Positions 29,856 to 40,478 of a stretch of DNA of 64,000 nucleotides are shown in pieces (positions within the stretch are counted from its first letter, which is position 1; every line of letters begins with the position of its first letter). Origin of the DNA: Liquorilactobacillus hordei DSM 19519. GTDB lineage: Bacteria; Bacillota; Bacilli; Lactobacillales; Lactobacillaceae. A program made the translations under genes and the position numbers. The notes below the pieces were generated by a model. The model was not told the DNA's origin. It saw nothing but the letters and a program-made list of their open reading frames with translations, and searched no databases. Location of the stretch: contig NZ_CP049303.1 in NCBI RefSeq assembly GCF_019443985.1, forward strand, positions 186,001 to 250,000, written 5' to 3'.

Positions 29856-30836
29856 ATGCTAGATATATGGTCTCACTATCCAAACGTTGCTCAAAAACTT
29901 AATACCGTTAGTTCTTTAATCAATGAACATCTCAGTACTGATAAGCCCGATGTAAAGCAACTACTTGCTGATGCAGCCCAGGAACAAGGGAAAATGTTAC
30001 GTCCTGGTCTTTTTCTTCTTTTTTCAGAACTTGGAAATAAACATGAACAAAGTGAAGAACAATTACTTAAAATTGCTGCTTCCCTAGAAATATTACATAA
30101 AGCCACGCTCATCCATGATGACATTATTGATGACTCTCCTTTAAGACATGGCGTCATTACCATTCAATCTAATTTCGGTAAGGATGTCGCTGTCTATGCA
30201 GGGGATTTACTTTTCACAGTATTTTTTGAATTATTGATTGATACTATGAATGGTACAACAATGATGAAAGACAATGCAGCGGCAATGAAAAAACTCTTAT
30301 TTGGTGAACTTAGTCAAATGCATGCTCGTTTTAATCAAAATCAGACAATTGAAAACTACGTTGAAAATATCAAGGGAAAAACAGCAGAGTTATTTCGCCT
30401 AGCATGTCTCGAGGGAGCATACTTTGGCAAGAGTTCGTCTGAAGTAACTCAAATTGCTGCTTCAATCGGTGAGAACATTGGAATTGCTTTTCAAATCTAT
30501 GATGATATCTTAGATTATACTTCCTCAAGCAAGATTTTGAAGAAACCTGTATTAGAAGATTTAGCCCAAGGTGTCTATACTTCACCACTTTTGTTTGCAA
30601 TTGCTAAAGACCCACAAGCCTTTGCCCCATTTCTAGATAAGAAACAAAACATTTCAGTTGCTGAAATTAAAAAGGTAAGTAATCTAGTTCATAAACTCGG
30701 AGGAGTCAAAGATGCAATTACCTTTGCCCAAAGTTATACAAAAAATGCCTTAGTAGATATTGATAAATTACCACAAAATGAAATCACAATTAGTATCAAG
30801 AAACTAACAAACAGTCTCTTGAATCGCAAGTTCTAA
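29856..30836 (+). CDS. Long-chain polyprenyl diphosphate synthase
   Basis: This 326-residue trans-prenyltransferase extends isoprenoid diphosphates by head-to-tail condensation. The first aspartate-rich motif is HDDIIDDSPLRHG (near residue 90) and the second QIYDDILDYT (near 215). GKMLRPGL binds isopentenyl diphosphate. It resembles the catalytic subunit of heptaprenyl-type synthases. Lying opposite menA, it most likely makes the menaquinone side chain. A farnesyl-type role for cell-wall lipid is less likely given the context. Chain length cannot be told by eye. Confidence 0.88.
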   Translation: MLDIWSHYPNVAQKLNTVSSLINEHLSTDKPDVKQLLADAAQEQGKMLRPGLFLLFSELGNKHEQSEEQLLKIAASLEILHKATLIHDDIIDDSPLRHGVITIQSNFGKDVAVYAGDLLFTVFFELLIDTMNGTTMMKDNAAAMKKLLFGELSQMHARFNQNQTIENYVENIKGKTAELFRLACLEGAYFGKSSSEVTQIAASIGENIGIAFQIYDDILDYTSSSKILKKPVLEDLAQGVYTSPLLFAIAKDPQAFAPFLDKKQNISVAEIKKVSNLVHKLGGVKDAITFAQSYTKNALVDIDKLPQNEITISIKKLTNSLLNRKF

Positions 30837-30910
30837 AAAATACTTAAGTAACTTGAAGTTAAATGGAAAATTTTGAATTATAGAACACGTTTATACGGCA
30901 TAATTAGCGA

Positions 30911-30949
30911 GGCTGGGTCAAAATTCAACTTTTGGCTCATCCTTTTTTT
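30911..30949 (+). terminator. Terminator after the polyprenyl synthase gene
   Basis: GGCTGGGTCAAAA pairs imperfectly (two wobbles and two mismatches) with TTTTGGCTCATCC and is followed by T7. It overlaps the 3' end of the convergent cydC gene and may serve it on the other strand too. Confidence 0.65.
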
Positions 30950-32705
30950 ATTTAACCACATAATCACCATGATCAATCGCCAAGAGCTTCTTATAATGCT
31001 CATTTGTAGTTGCAAGTTCACTCGGAGATCCTTCAATTTTTAGTTCTCCATCTTCAATAAAAATAACTTTGTCCATCATTGATAACCCTTGCAGATGATG
31101 CGTAATCCAAATTATTGTCTTTCCATTTAATTGCTGCATAAATGTCTCTATTAGTCCTTGTTCGGTTAAAGGATCAAGACTAACTGTTGGCTCGTCTAAG
31201 ATCACTATCGGTGCATCCTTCAGGAGTATTCTAGCCAACGCTAATCTATGCCTTTCCCCTCCTGAAAAACGTAATCCAGCCTCATCAACAATTGTTTCAA
31301 GCCCTTCAGGAAGACTTTCAACAAGTTGTTTCAGTCCAACACGTTCCAACACATTCCAAAGACTAGCGGTTGTTGCATTTTCATTTCCAACCCGAAGATT
31401 GTTGCTAATTGTTGTATTGAAAAGATATGGCGTCTGATGAATAACCCCAATGTATTCACTAACTGACTCACCTAGTTCCTTCACATCGACATTATTCAAC
31501 TTCAGACTGCCAGTACTTGGTTGGAGATCTCCACGCAATAATTTCGCTAAGGTCGTCTTACCCGAACCACTACGTCCTAAAATTGCCAATTTTTGTCCAC
31601 TATCAATGCTAAGGTTCAGATCATTCAATACTTGCTTAACAGCATCAGGATAATAATAACTAAGATGATTTACAGTAATCACAAAAGGTGCTCTGAGTTC
31701 TCGCTTGTCTGTCCCATACATTCTCTCATCCGATTCGTTTGATAAGTCATTTAATCTCTTCAATGAATCTTGATAAATGTTGGTCTCTTGAGCAGCATCA
31801 CCCAATGGAGCAAAAGCATCAATTAAAGGAAAAATTACCAATACAAATGCCGCAATCCAATTTGCTGCACCACCGTGATTTCCTGGGAATTGGATTCCTG
31901 CCCACAACAACAAAGCAATTGCTATTACCCCAAACATCAATTGAACCCCTGTATTGCGATAATGGTTACTTTTTTTGATTTGTCGTGTCACATCTTGTAG
32001 CTTATCTTCAATCTCTTTATGATGTTCTAGATATTCTTCTCCCCGTTGACTAAATATCCAGTCTGAAACGCCCAAAACGTTATCAGTGAGCTCTGCATAA
32101 AGCTTATTTTTTAATATTTTTTGTTTTTCTTGACGTGCTCCATTAACCAGCATTGCCATGAAGGGAAATAAAATAACTTGTACAAAAAGCAATAATAACA
32201 TTATTAATGCAAACCATAGAGAAAAAAAACCAAGTGCTATTACAATAAACATATAAAGTATCCAAGCTATTACGGTTGGAAAAACTGTTCTTAGATACAG
32301 ATTTTGAATATGGTCAATATCTTCTGATAATAGACCTAAAATATCTCCAGTCTGATATTTACTCTTAAAAAAGACTGCATCTTTTTCCAAGACTTTGTAT
32401 AATTTTAGTCTTAATTCAGAAGTTAACTTCAAGACCCAATTATGGCTTGTTAGTCGCTCTAGATATCTAAAAAGAGGCCGTCCTATCCCAAAAGCTCTTG
32501 TTAGTACAATTGGCACATATACCAAGAGAATATTCTCAGGGTGTGCAGCAGATTTACTGATTAAATACCCCGAATTAAACATCAGTGCTCCACCACAAAA
32601 GAAGGTCATAAAACCTAACACTAGTGCAAAGAAGAGAGATTTACGATATTTACCCAAAAACGGCTTAATCCAAGTATCTTTTTTGAATAATTTAAATATT
32701 TTCAT
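30948..32705 (-). CDS. cydC: Heterodimeric ABC exporter CydC subunit
   Basis: This 585-residue protein has an N-terminal six-helix ABC exporter domain (about 1-320) and a C-terminal ATPase with Walker A LGRSGSGKTTLA, signature LRFSGGERHRLALARIL and Walker B PIVILDEPTVS. With CydD it is needed to assemble cytochrome bd; in E. coli the pair moves thiols and binds haem. It is the last gene of cydABCD, starting one base after the cydD stop. CydC and CydD labels are by order; the two are paralogous. Confidence 0.9.
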   Translation of the reverse strand: MKIFKLFKKDTWIKPFLGKYRKSLFFALVLGFMTFFCGGALMFNSGYLISKSAAHPENILLVYVPIVLTRAFGIGRPLFRYLERLTSHNWVLKLTSELRLKLYKVLEKDAVFFKSKYQTGDILGLLSEDIDHIQNLYLRTVFPTVIAWILYMFIVIALGFFSLWFALIMLLLLFVQVILFPFMAMLVNGARQEKQKILKNKLYAELTDNVLGVSDWIFSQRGEEYLEHHKEIEDKLQDVTRQIKKSNHYRNTGVQLMFGVIAIALLLWAGIQFPGNHGGAANWIAAFVLVIFPLIDAFAPLGDAAQETNIYQDSLKRLNDLSNESDERMYGTDKRELRAPFVITVNHLSYYYPDAVKQVLNDLNLSIDSGQKLAILGRSGSGKTTLAKLLRGDLQPSTGSLKLNNVDVKELGESVSEYIGVIHQTPYLFNTTISNNLRVGNENATTASLWNVLERVGLKQLVESLPEGLETIVDEAGLRFSGGERHRLALARILLKDAPIVILDEPTVSLDPLTEQGLIETFMQQLNGKTIIWITHHLQGLSMMDKVIFIEDGELKIEGSPSELATTNEHYKKLLAIDHGDYVVK

Positions 32706-32706
32706 T

Positions 32707-34422
32707 CTATATTCTCCTCAAAGACTTCGTTAATTCCGCAAATGCACCATTACTTTTCCGTAATTCATCTAATGTTCCAGCTTCAACTATTCGGCCTTTA
32801 TCCATTACCAAAATCAGATCCATTTCCCGCATCCAATGTAACCTATGTGTGGCAAAGAACACCAGATGATTTTCCATCAAGGGCAGCATCCGTTCTTTTA
32901 ACTCCACCTCTGTCTCAATATCTAAATGTGCAGTCGGCTCATCAAATAAAAGAATCTTCCGTTGTTTATCTAAGAATGCGCGTGCTAAAGCTATTCGTTG
33001 CGCTTGACCTCCACTAAGTGCGCGTGCACCTTCACCTATTTGCGTATCTAATCCGTTTGGTAGTTCAGACACCAACTCGGTTAAGCCACCAATATTCACT
33101 GCTTGCTCAATTTGTTTTGCAGTTGAGTTAGGTTGATAGAAAATAATATTGTCTCGCAATGTTCCCTTAAATATATAAGGATTCTGTGGAATATAGATTA
33201 GTTGTTTCTGCCAATTTTTTTGAGCAAATGAGTTTGTTTCTTCATTGTTAAATCTTACAAGTGCTTCATCTGGGTTCAAGAAGCCACTTAGAATATTAAT
33301 CAATGTAGATTTTCCTGATCCACTTAATCCAATAATTCCGACTTTTTTATACCCAGTAACTAAGAAATCAATTTTTTTCAATGCAGGTTCATTTTCTACA
33401 TAAGAAAAACTCAGTTTATCAATTTCCAATCGGGAAGAATTGCTCCATCTGTTAATAGCAATTGGTGAAATTACAGATTCCGGTATATCCAAAATTTTAT
33501 TTATTGCACTCAACGCATTCTTTCCATTCAACGTCGCATGATAATCACTTGAGAAATCTCTAATTGGTAAAAAGTACTCTGGACTAAGAATCAAGATTGT
33601 CAGTGCTGGATAGAGAATCATATGACCATCAATTAACCGCAACCCTAAGAAAACGGCAACAACAGCTATTGATAACGTTGTAAAAAAGTCTAAGGCAAAT
33701 GTAGAAAGAATTGCAATTTTAAGTGTATTAAGTGTTGCCTTACGGAACTTTTCACTTGTTTTAAAAATACTATTTACATAGTCTTTGCTGAGTCCAAAAT
33801 ATTTTAAAGTATCAATCCCTCTAAGAGAATCCACAAAGTGATTAGACAACATCTGATATGAAGCATATTGTCTATCAGCCCTCGACTGCGCAGCATACCC
33901 CAAGACAATCATGAAAATAATTATAACTGGAAAAATACCTAACAAAAATGCAGCTGATTCCCAATCGTAATAAAAAATTGCTGCTAAAACAATCCATGGG
34001 ACAATCATTAAAGTTGTGACCTTAGCCAAAATCAAATGTAAATAATCTTCAACCTGATCAATTCCTTCAAGAGCCATTGTAGTTGTATTACCCGTACCAG
34101 TACTTTGAATAACAAGCGGTCCAAGACGAAAAACTTTATTCAATAGTTTTTCACGAATTTTGCCAGCTTGTTCAGCGGAATACTTGTCCAATAACTCTTC
34201 ACGATAGAAGTTAACTAAATGTCTAATTGAAAAGCATAGAAAAAATAATAGTACCCACTTAATCTGGGCAGTTATCCCAGCCCCACTCCATAAATTAACT
34301 ATTGATGTCGACAAAAAGCAAGCTTGTCCAACAATTGCGACAGCTTGCAGTAACGCCAATCCGGTCAGGATTATTAGTATTTTTTTTATTCCTGGCAACA
34401 ACATCAGCTTTTTATCAATCAT
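32707..34422 (-). CDS. cydD: Heterodimeric ABC exporter CydD subunit
   Basis: This 571-residue protein is the partner of CydC. It has a membrane domain (about 1-310) followed by an ATPase domain with Walker A IGLSGSGKSTLIN, signature ARALSGGQAQRIALARAF and Walker B ILLFDEPTAHLD. Its start codon overlaps the cydB stop codon (TAATG), which implies translational coupling. Function is inferred from family and operon: export of reductant or handling of haem for cytochrome bd assembly. Confidence 0.9.
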   Translation of the reverse strand: MIDKKLMLLPGIKKILIILTGLALLQAVAIVGQACFLSTSIVNLWSGAGITAQIKWVLLFFLCFSIRHLVNFYREELLDKYSAEQAGKIREKLLNKVFRLGPLVIQSTGTGNTTTMALEGIDQVEDYLHLILAKVTTLMIVPWIVLAAIFYYDWESAAFLLGIFPVIIIFMIVLGYAAQSRADRQYASYQMLSNHFVDSLRGIDTLKYFGLSKDYVNSIFKTSEKFRKATLNTLKIAILSTFALDFFTTLSIAVVAVFLGLRLIDGHMILYPALTILILSPEYFLPIRDFSSDYHATLNGKNALSAINKILDIPESVISPIAINRWSNSSRLEIDKLSFSYVENEPALKKIDFLVTGYKKVGIIGLSGSGKSTLINILSGFLNPDEALVRFNNEETNSFAQKNWQKQLIYIPQNPYIFKGTLRDNIIFYQPNSTAKQIEQAVNIGGLTELVSELPNGLDTQIGEGARALSGGQAQRIALARAFLDKQRKILLFDEPTAHLDIETEVELKERMLPLMENHLVFFATHRLHWMREMDLILVMDKGRIVEAGTLDELRKSNGAFAELTKSLRRI

Positions 34423-35438
34423 TATTTCGTCTCCAAAACAGGTTCATGTTTTACTCTTTTCCTGAAGATATAATACGTCCATGCAATGTACGCCAAAACT
34501 AAGGGTAAAAATGCAATTGCTGTATATGACATAATCTTCAAGGTATACGGACTAGAAGAAGAATTTGTAATCAACAAATCATATTTCGAACTAATAGAAC
34601 TAATCATGACTCTTGGGAACATTCCAGTAAAAATTAATGCAACGAGTGCGACAAAGGTTGTCCCACTTGCAATAAAGGTTGTTATCTCCGCATCCCTCAT
34701 GACCGCAACATTGGCAACTACCGTCAACACTACGATTAGGATAAGTAACCCCAAAGTAGTTGCAAAATGTAATTCAAAGAAATCTGTCTTAAAATACATC
34801 AATACAGCGAAGGCCACTAAACCAAGATATAAAATACCATATAAGAACTTAGCATAGTTTTTAGCACGATCACGAACTGGTCCAGTTGTTTTGAGCGCAA
34901 TATAGTTCAAACCATGTAGGTAGCTAAGCAACGTTACCGCAACGCCACCCACAATTGAAAACAAATTGATATAGTCGCTAAATGTGGCAGACATATCACC
35001 ATGAGCATCAATTGGCATTCCTTGAATCATACTGATAAACATTACACCAAAGAAGAATGGCACAATCAAACTACCAATAGAGAGTGTCCAGTTCCAAAGC
35101 TGCTTTTGATTTGTTGGAACACTCTTTCTAAATTCAAATGAAACCCCACGAATAATAAGGCCTGCTAATATCGTAAATAATATTAAATAATAACCACTAA
35201 ACAGTGTGGCATACCAAAAAGGATAAGAAGCAAACAATGCCCCTCCAGCTGTAATTAACCAAACTTCATTTCCATCCCAAACTGGCCCAATTGTTGCAAC
35301 AATCTGGTCCTTCTCATTCTCATTATGCGTAAGTGACTGAACTGCCATCCCTACACCAAAGTCGAAACCTTCGAGAAAAAAGAAGCCTGAGAATAAAACT
35401 GCGATTAAAATAAACCATAAAAGTTGTAATCCACTCAT
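34422..35438 (-). CDS. cydB: Cytochrome bd quinol oxidase subunit II
   Basis: This 338-residue integral membrane subunit pairs with CydA. It begins MSGLQLLWFILIAVLFSGFF and contains the conserved FLEGFDFGVGM and GPVWDGNEVWLITAGGALFA motifs of CydB. About eight helices are predicted. Start and stop codons overlap those of the neighbouring genes by TAATG on both sides. The oxidase reduces oxygen with menaquinol and, in lactobacilli, works only when haem is supplied. Confidence 0.95.
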   Translation of the reverse strand: MSGLQLLWFILIAVLFSGFFFLEGFDFGVGMAVQSLTHNENEKDQIVATIGPVWDGNEVWLITAGGALFASYPFWYATLFSGYYLILFTILAGLIIRGVSFEFRKSVPTNQKQLWNWTLSIGSLIVPFFFGVMFISMIQGMPIDAHGDMSATFSDYINLFSIVGGVAVTLLSYLHGLNYIALKTTGPVRDRAKNYAKFLYGILYLGLVAFAVLMYFKTDFFELHFATTLGLLILIVVLTVVANVAVMRDAEITTFIASGTTFVALVALIFTGMFPRVMISSISSKYDLLITNSSSSPYTLKIMSYTAIAFLPLVLAYIAWTYYIFRKRVKHEPVLETK

Positions 35439-36856
35439 TATTCAAATGCCTCCTTATCAAACGGATCAATCTTAGCCGCCTTTTCTTCCTCTTTATCAAG
35501 CTTCTCTTCATAATCTGGTCCTTTTCTAAGCTCACGAACAACTAATGAAATCATTGTTGCCCCAATACCTGTAAATAAAAGGAAGTAGACAATATTTGAT
35601 ATCAATAATGACGCCACCGATACATTCGGTGAAATACTTTGTTTGATAGTGAATAAACCATAGACTGTCCATGGATATCGTCCTAACTCTGTCACTAGCC
35701 ACCCAGTTGTATTAGCTAAGAATGGTGTAAATGTACATAGTCCTAAGATCCACAGCATCCACTTTTGACGATATAAAAGCTGATTTTTCTTTCTTGTAAA
35801 GAACAGCCCTAATAAAGAAACCAACAACATCAGTGTTCCAAAACCAGCCATTACTCTAAAACTCCAAAAAAGTGTGTTAACTGGCGGATAGTAGTTCCGA
35901 TTCCCATACTCTTTAATCAGTTGTTTATTTATTGCATTCATGCCTTTTACAGAACCAGATGGCTCATCATATGCCAAAATACTTAATACATATGGAACTT
36001 CAATCCCAAAAACGCGCTTGTGCCCATTTTCATTCGCCCAGGCGACAACTGTCCAAGCTGCAGGATCCCCCGAATTCTTATACAATCCTTCAGTGGCTGC
36101 AAACTTCATTGGTTGTTCTTTTACAAGTGCCTTCATCTGCAGATCACCTGCTGTTAAAACCGCAATTGAACCAAACAAAGCTACTAATAAACCAATATGC
36201 ATCGACTTCTTATAGAAATCAGGATTTACCACTTTTTTCTTAAGCAATTGAAATGCCGACAAACCTACAATGATTATTCCCCCAGTTACAACGGCAGCAG
36301 CAATGACATGTCCAAATTCATACCATAATTGTGGATTCTTTAAAAGAGCACTAAAACTTGTCATTACAGCGTGTCCATTCTTGATAGTATAACCTGTGGG
36401 ATGCTGCATAAAACTATTAGCTGCTAAAATCCATAGCGCAGATAGTGATGAAGCCAAGGTTACAATCCACATAAAAGTAACGTGTAACTTAGGACTAACC
36501 ATCTTCCATGTAAAAATCCACAGACCTAAGAACGTTGATTCCATGAAGAAAGCAAGCAATGCCTCCACTGCTAGCGGTGCTCCAAAAATATCGCCAACAA
36601 ACCGCGAATATGCCGACCAGTTCATTCCAAATTGGAATTCTTGAATAATACCAGTTACAACGCCTACCGCAAAACTCAATAGAAAAATATTACCCCAGAA
36701 TTTCGCCATTTTAAGATATTCATCTTTTTTTGTAACAACATACATTGTTTCCATAATTGCAACTACTAACCCAGTTCCAATTGAAAAAGGAACAAAGAAA
36801 TAGTGATAAATTGTTGTCATCGCGAATTGAAATCGACCAAGTGCAACAATACTCAT
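35438..36856 (-). CDS. cydA: Cytochrome bd quinol oxidase subunit I
   Basis: This 472-residue haem-bearing subunit begins MSIVALGRFQFAMTTIYHYF, with the haem b595 ligand His near residue 18. The conserved ELGRYPWTVYGL lies in the C-terminal part. It has the shorter quinol-binding loop usual in Firmicutes. It ends in a charged tail (about 450-472). It is the first gene of cydABCD and the start is supported by AGGGAGGGG. A TTGCTT-N16-TATATT promoter lies upstream. Confidence 0.95.
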   Translation of the reverse strand: MSIVALGRFQFAMTTIYHYFFVPFSIGTGLVVAIMETMYVVTKKDEYLKMAKFWGNIFLLSFAVGVVTGIIQEFQFGMNWSAYSRFVGDIFGAPLAVEALLAFFMESTFLGLWIFTWKMVSPKLHVTFMWIVTLASSLSALWILAANSFMQHPTGYTIKNGHAVMTSFSALLKNPQLWYEFGHVIAAAVVTGGIIIVGLSAFQLLKKKVVNPDFYKKSMHIGLLVALFGSIAVLTAGDLQMKALVKEQPMKFAATEGLYKNSGDPAAWTVVAWANENGHKRVFGIEVPYVLSILAYDEPSGSVKGMNAINKQLIKEYGNRNYYPPVNTLFWSFRVMAGFGTLMLLVSLLGLFFTRKKNQLLYRQKWMLWILGLCTFTPFLANTTGWLVTELGRYPWTVYGLFTIKQSISPNVSVASLLISNIVYFLLFTGIGATMISLVVRELRKGPDYEEKLDKEEEKAAKIDPFDKEAFE

Positions 36857-36945
36857 ACGAAACCCCTCCCTTTTGTTTTTTTAAGAACGTCAGTATTTCT
36901 CACATGCTATAAATTATGTAAGAACATTAAATACATTCACTTAAA

Positions 36946-36973
36946 AATATACTACTATAACAAGCAAAAGCAA
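36946..36973 (-). promoter_or_regulatory. Candidate cydABCD promoter
   Basis: On the minus strand TTGCTT (36968-36973), 16 bp, then TATATT (36946-36951), about 90 bp before cydA. No full Rex palindrome or cre site is evident; only a TTGTGAA-like half-site lies further upstream near 36991. Confidence 0.4.
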
Positions 36974-37329
36974 TTGTTAGGCCATGAAATATTGTGAAAA
37001 ACCTATTTTTTTATCCAATTTTAATATTATCTTTTCTTTCTACATAACATTCGCAAATATTTTTATTTTCACTATGACTCATAGTACATTTAATTTTCTT
37101 ACTCAACATTGTCTTTTAACAATGATGTATGCTTTTTTCTTTATTATTATAGTGATTTATAGTAGCTTTGATAAAGATAGCAAATAGTAAAGCCTTTTCA
37201 TTAAAAGGCTACTCTTAATTATTTTTATCAAGATACGAATCCTATGGTCGTAATAATTCGCACAAGGCAAACATTCAACTTATAAACCCGAACTGAACTT
37301 TAGAAGAACCATATTAGGAGATGGCGATT

Positions 37330-38406
37330 ATGAAGATATTAATTTGCGTAGAAAATCTAGTAATGGATGGGCTCAAACGAGTTGCAACAGTTGTCGGTAA
37401 TGAACTCTCAAAGAAAATAGAAGTCAATTATTTTTCTCTCTCAGATAATCCTTCTTTTTTTAAGCTGACTGCACCACTTATTACATCAAAATACCCTGTA
37501 AATTCTGGAAAGAGTTTCAGAGGTGAAAAACCATTTATTAATTATCAGGAACAAATAAAGGATCTAGTTCAAGTGCTGGAAGTTGGTAAATATGATGCAG
37601 TTATTCTAACGGCAGGTTTGTTGACTAGCTTTATTCCAAAAATCAAGGACCAACTCCCGCGTCTGCATTGCATTGCTTGGATGCATAATAGTTATGAGAC
37701 ATATATGAACAACTATTATCGCTTTATGAAAGCAGAGTTTGTAGGTGGCTTGACTGCAGCTGACAGAGTTGTTGTTTTGACAACTCACGATTTAAATGAG
37801 TTTACAAAACATCAACCTAAAACTATCTTATTGTATAATCCATTAACAATGGTGGGTAATGTGCACTCTACACTTGACAATCCTATTATCAGCGCAGTTT
37901 CTAGAATTGATACACAGCAAAAGGGGTTAGACTTACTAGTCGAGATAGCTGAACAATTACAAAGTGGTTGGACTATCAAGTTAGCCGGAGATGGTCCCAA
38001 TTATAATGATATCCAAAAAGAAATTATAAACAGAGGACTCGAAGATAAGTTACAGCTCCTGGGAATGCTCTCAGACCAACAGTTACAAGAACATTACCGA
38101 GCCTCTTCAATTTTTCTTATGACCTCACGTTGGGAAGGAATGCCCTTAGTAATTGGTGAAGCCATGAGTTTTGGTCTGCCAGTTATTTCTATGAACAATA
38201 CAGGTGCTTACGAATATTTACTAGATAGTGAATTTGGAATTATTACGGCCGATCACGATGCCACAGACTTTGTGGAGAAACTAAATTATCTTGCACAAAA
38301 CAAAAAAAAGCGTGAATATTGGTCAAAAAAGGCGTTAGAAAGATCTCAAAGCTTCTCACTCCAAAATATCGTTGAACAGTGGCAGGTTATGTTAGAACAA
38401 ATCTAA
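37330..38406 (+). CDS. Family 4 glycosyltransferase
   Basis: This cytosolic enzyme of about 358 residues has a GT-B fold. The C-terminal half has AVSRIDTQQKGLDLLVEIAE, LAGDGP and the GT4 E-x7-E signature in WEGMPLVIGEAMSFGLPVI. The acceptor and sugar are unknown; relatives act in capsule, teichoic-acid or glycolipid synthesis. I place the start at 37330 because AGGAG at 37316-37320 directly abuts the earlier ATG. It is monocistronic and convergent with glmS, with which it shares a terminator. Confidence 0.85.
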   Translation: MKILICVENLVMDGLKRVATVVGNELSKKIEVNYFSLSDNPSFFKLTAPLITSKYPVNSGKSFRGEKPFINYQEQIKDLVQVLEVGKYDAVILTAGLLTSFIPKIKDQLPRLHCIAWMHNSYETYMNNYYRFMKAEFVGGLTAADRVVVLTTHDLNEFTKHQPKTILLYNPLTMVGNVHSTLDNPIISAVSRIDTQQKGLDLLVEIAEQLQSGWTIKLAGDGPNYNDIQKEIINRGLEDKLQLLGMLSDQQLQEHYRASSIFLMTSRWEGMPLVIGEAMSFGLPVISMNNTGAYEYLLDSEFGIITADHDATDFVEKLNYLAQNKKKREYWSKKALERSQSFSLQNIVEQWQVMLEQI

Positions 38407-38462
38407 CCGCCATTTGTGGGAATATTCCACAGTCTTCTTATAATTTTCTCATTCATTTATAT

Positions 38463-38508
38463 AAAAAAGCTATACCAGAAACCTTTGGCTTTCTGGTATA
38501 GCTTTTTT
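38463..38508. terminator. Bidirectional terminator between glycosyltransferase and glmS
   Basis: AAAAAAGCTATACCAGAAA pairs perfectly with TTTCTGGTATAGCTTTTTT around an 8-nt loop. It ends both convergent transcripts. Confidence 0.9.
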
Positions 38509-38561
38509 ATTAGGTATTATAATTAAAAACTTATTTCCTACAACTTTCCTACGACCATATT

Positions 38562-40382
38562 TTATTCAACGGTTACACTCTTAGCCAAGTTACGTGGTTT
38601 ATCAACATCGTAACCACGTTGCAAACTTGTATAGTAAGCTAACAACTGACAAGGTACAATTGCTAATAATGGTGTTAGCAATGGATGAACATCAGGTAAA
38701 ATAATCTGGTCTCCATCTTCTGCCAAATTCCGACTTACAATTTTTATCACATTAGCCCCACGAGCCAAAACTTCTTGAGTATTACTCCTAGTATGATTTG
38801 CGGTCTTTGCTCCAGTAATAATTGCAATCACAGGAGTGCCTTCTTCAATTAAAGCAATTGTTCCATGCTTCAACTCACCCGAAGCAAATCCTTCAGTTTG
38901 TACATAAGATACCTCTTTTAATTTCAATGCAGCTTCCTGCGCTACATCATAATCGATTGCTCGGCCGATGTAAAATGCATTGCGCGTTGTTGCAAGCGCA
39001 TTTGCTGCAATCTGTTCATACTGACTCTTCTCATCAACTAGTTCTTGCATTCCATTTGCAACCATTGTAAGTTCATGTGCTACATCGAATGAAGTTGCAG
39101 CTGAAACACCTTTTTCTTCACCAAGTTTTTTCGCAAGGATTGCTTCAAGTGCAATTTGTCCCGTATATGCTTTGGTAGAAGCCACTGCTATCTCAGGACC
39201 AGCATACAATAACAATGTGAATGTTGCTTCTCGTGATAATGTCGAGTTCTCAACATTTGTAATCGTTAAACTCTCATAACCCCACTTGTTGACTTGTGCT
39301 AAAACCTGACGACTATCAGCAGTCTCTCCACTTTGAGTTAAGAAGATAAAGAATGGTTTTTCAGAGAGTAATGGTGGGTTATACCCGAATTCTGAAGCTA
39401 CATGAACTTCCGTTGGTGTCTTCATTAATCCTTCAAAGAGTTCTTTGCCAACAAGACCTGCATGATAACTTGTTCCAGCAGCCACGATATACAAGCGATC
39501 CGCTTTTTTCATACTATTCAAGAGAGCATCATCAATCGTAACTGATCCATCATCTGCGATATAGTGCTTAATTAGCGAGCGCATTACTGTTGGCTGCTCA
39601 TCAATCTCCTTCAGCATATAATAAGGATACGCACCCTTTTCAACTTCAGAGGCATCTGTATCAACATGAAATGGTTTGCGGTCAATAACATTCCCTTGAG
39701 GATCTTCAATTGTCACGCTTTGTGGTTTAACAATCACAATCTCACCATCAACAAGCTCTATAAAGTCATGTGTTTGATCAAGCATTGCGATTGCATCACT
39801 ACATACAACATTAAAGCCTTCTCCTACTCCAATCAAAAGTGGGCTCTTATTCTTTGCGACATACAAAGTTTCTGGCTCTTGGTTATCCATTAATAAGAAT
39901 GAATATGAAGAACTTTCATCTACCAATGAAATAACTTTTTTGAATGCTTCTTTTGTCGCAAGTTTTTCTTCCTTCGCAAATTTTGCAATCAATTGTACGA
40001 TTACTTCCGTATCTGTGTCACTAGCAAAATTAACATCTTGCAAATAAGTTGCCTTTAATTCTGCAAAGTTTCCAATGACACCATTATGTACCAAAAAGAA
40101 ACGTCCGTCGGCTGAAACATGTGGATGTGCGTTCTCCTTGCTTGGCACTCCATGTGTCGCCCATCTTGTATGACCAATTCCGCTAGAACCGTGAACATCT
40201 GCCCCAATTTCTTCACGTAAATCATCAATTCGTCCTTTTTCTTTGACAAGATACTCTTTACCATCTTGTGAGTTCACATATATACCAGCAGAATCATAAC
40301 CTCGATACTCCAAACGCTGTAAGCCGTTCAACAAAATGTCAACTGCATTTTTATTACCAGTAATGCCTACTATTCCACACAT
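38562..40382 (-). CDS. glmS: Glutamine-fructose-6-phosphate aminotransferase
   Basis: This 606-residue cytosolic enzyme makes glucosamine-6-phosphate, the entry into amino-sugar and peptidoglycan synthesis. The class II glutaminase domain starts MCGIVGITG with nucleophile Cys2 and contains GHTRWATHG. Two SIS isomerase domains follow, including [15 protein letters not shown]. The C-terminus [13 protein letters not shown] is conserved. Unlike in many Firmicutes, I see no glmS ribozyme in its short leader, and a vegetative promoter is present. Confidence 0.96.
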   Translation of the reverse strand: MCGIVGITGNKNAVDILLNGLQRLEYRGYDSAGIYVNSQDGKEYLVKEKGRIDDLREEIGADVHGSSGIGHTRWATHGVPSKENAHPHVSADGRFFLVHNGVIGNFAELKATYLQDVNFASDTDTEVIVQLIAKFAKEEKLATKEAFKKVISLVDESSSYSFLLMDNQEPETLYVAKNKSPLLIGVGEGFNVVCSDAIAMLDQTHDFIELVDGEIVIVKPQSVTIEDPQGNVIDRKPFHVDTDASEVEKGAYPYYMLKEIDEQPTVMRSLIKHYIADDGSVTIDDALLNSMKKADRLYIVAAGTSYHAGLVGKELFEGLMKTPTEVHVASEFGYNPPLLSEKPFFIFLTQSGETADSRQVLAQVNKWGYESLTITNVENSTLSREATFTLLLYAGPEIAVASTKAYTGQIALEAILAKKLGEEKGVSAATSFDVAHELTMVANGMQELVDEKSQYEQIAANALATTRNAFYIGRAIDYDVAQEAALKLKEVSYVQTEGFASGELKHGTIALIEEGTPVIAIITGAKTANHTRSNTQEVLARGANVIKIVSRNLAEDGDQIILPDVHPLLTPLLAIVPCQLLAYYTSLQRGYDVDKPRNLAKSVTVE

Positions 40383-40478
40383 ACCAAAACCAGCCTTCCT
40401 AACCGTTTTTTAATTTATTATTAATATTTTTAAAATTGGTCTATATCAAAATGTATTTATTATAACTTGAATACGTCT

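Noticed and set aside
36980-37000. Rex operator for the cyd operon
   Set aside because: Only a TTGTGAA-like half-site is present upstream of the candidate promoter, without the inverted second half.
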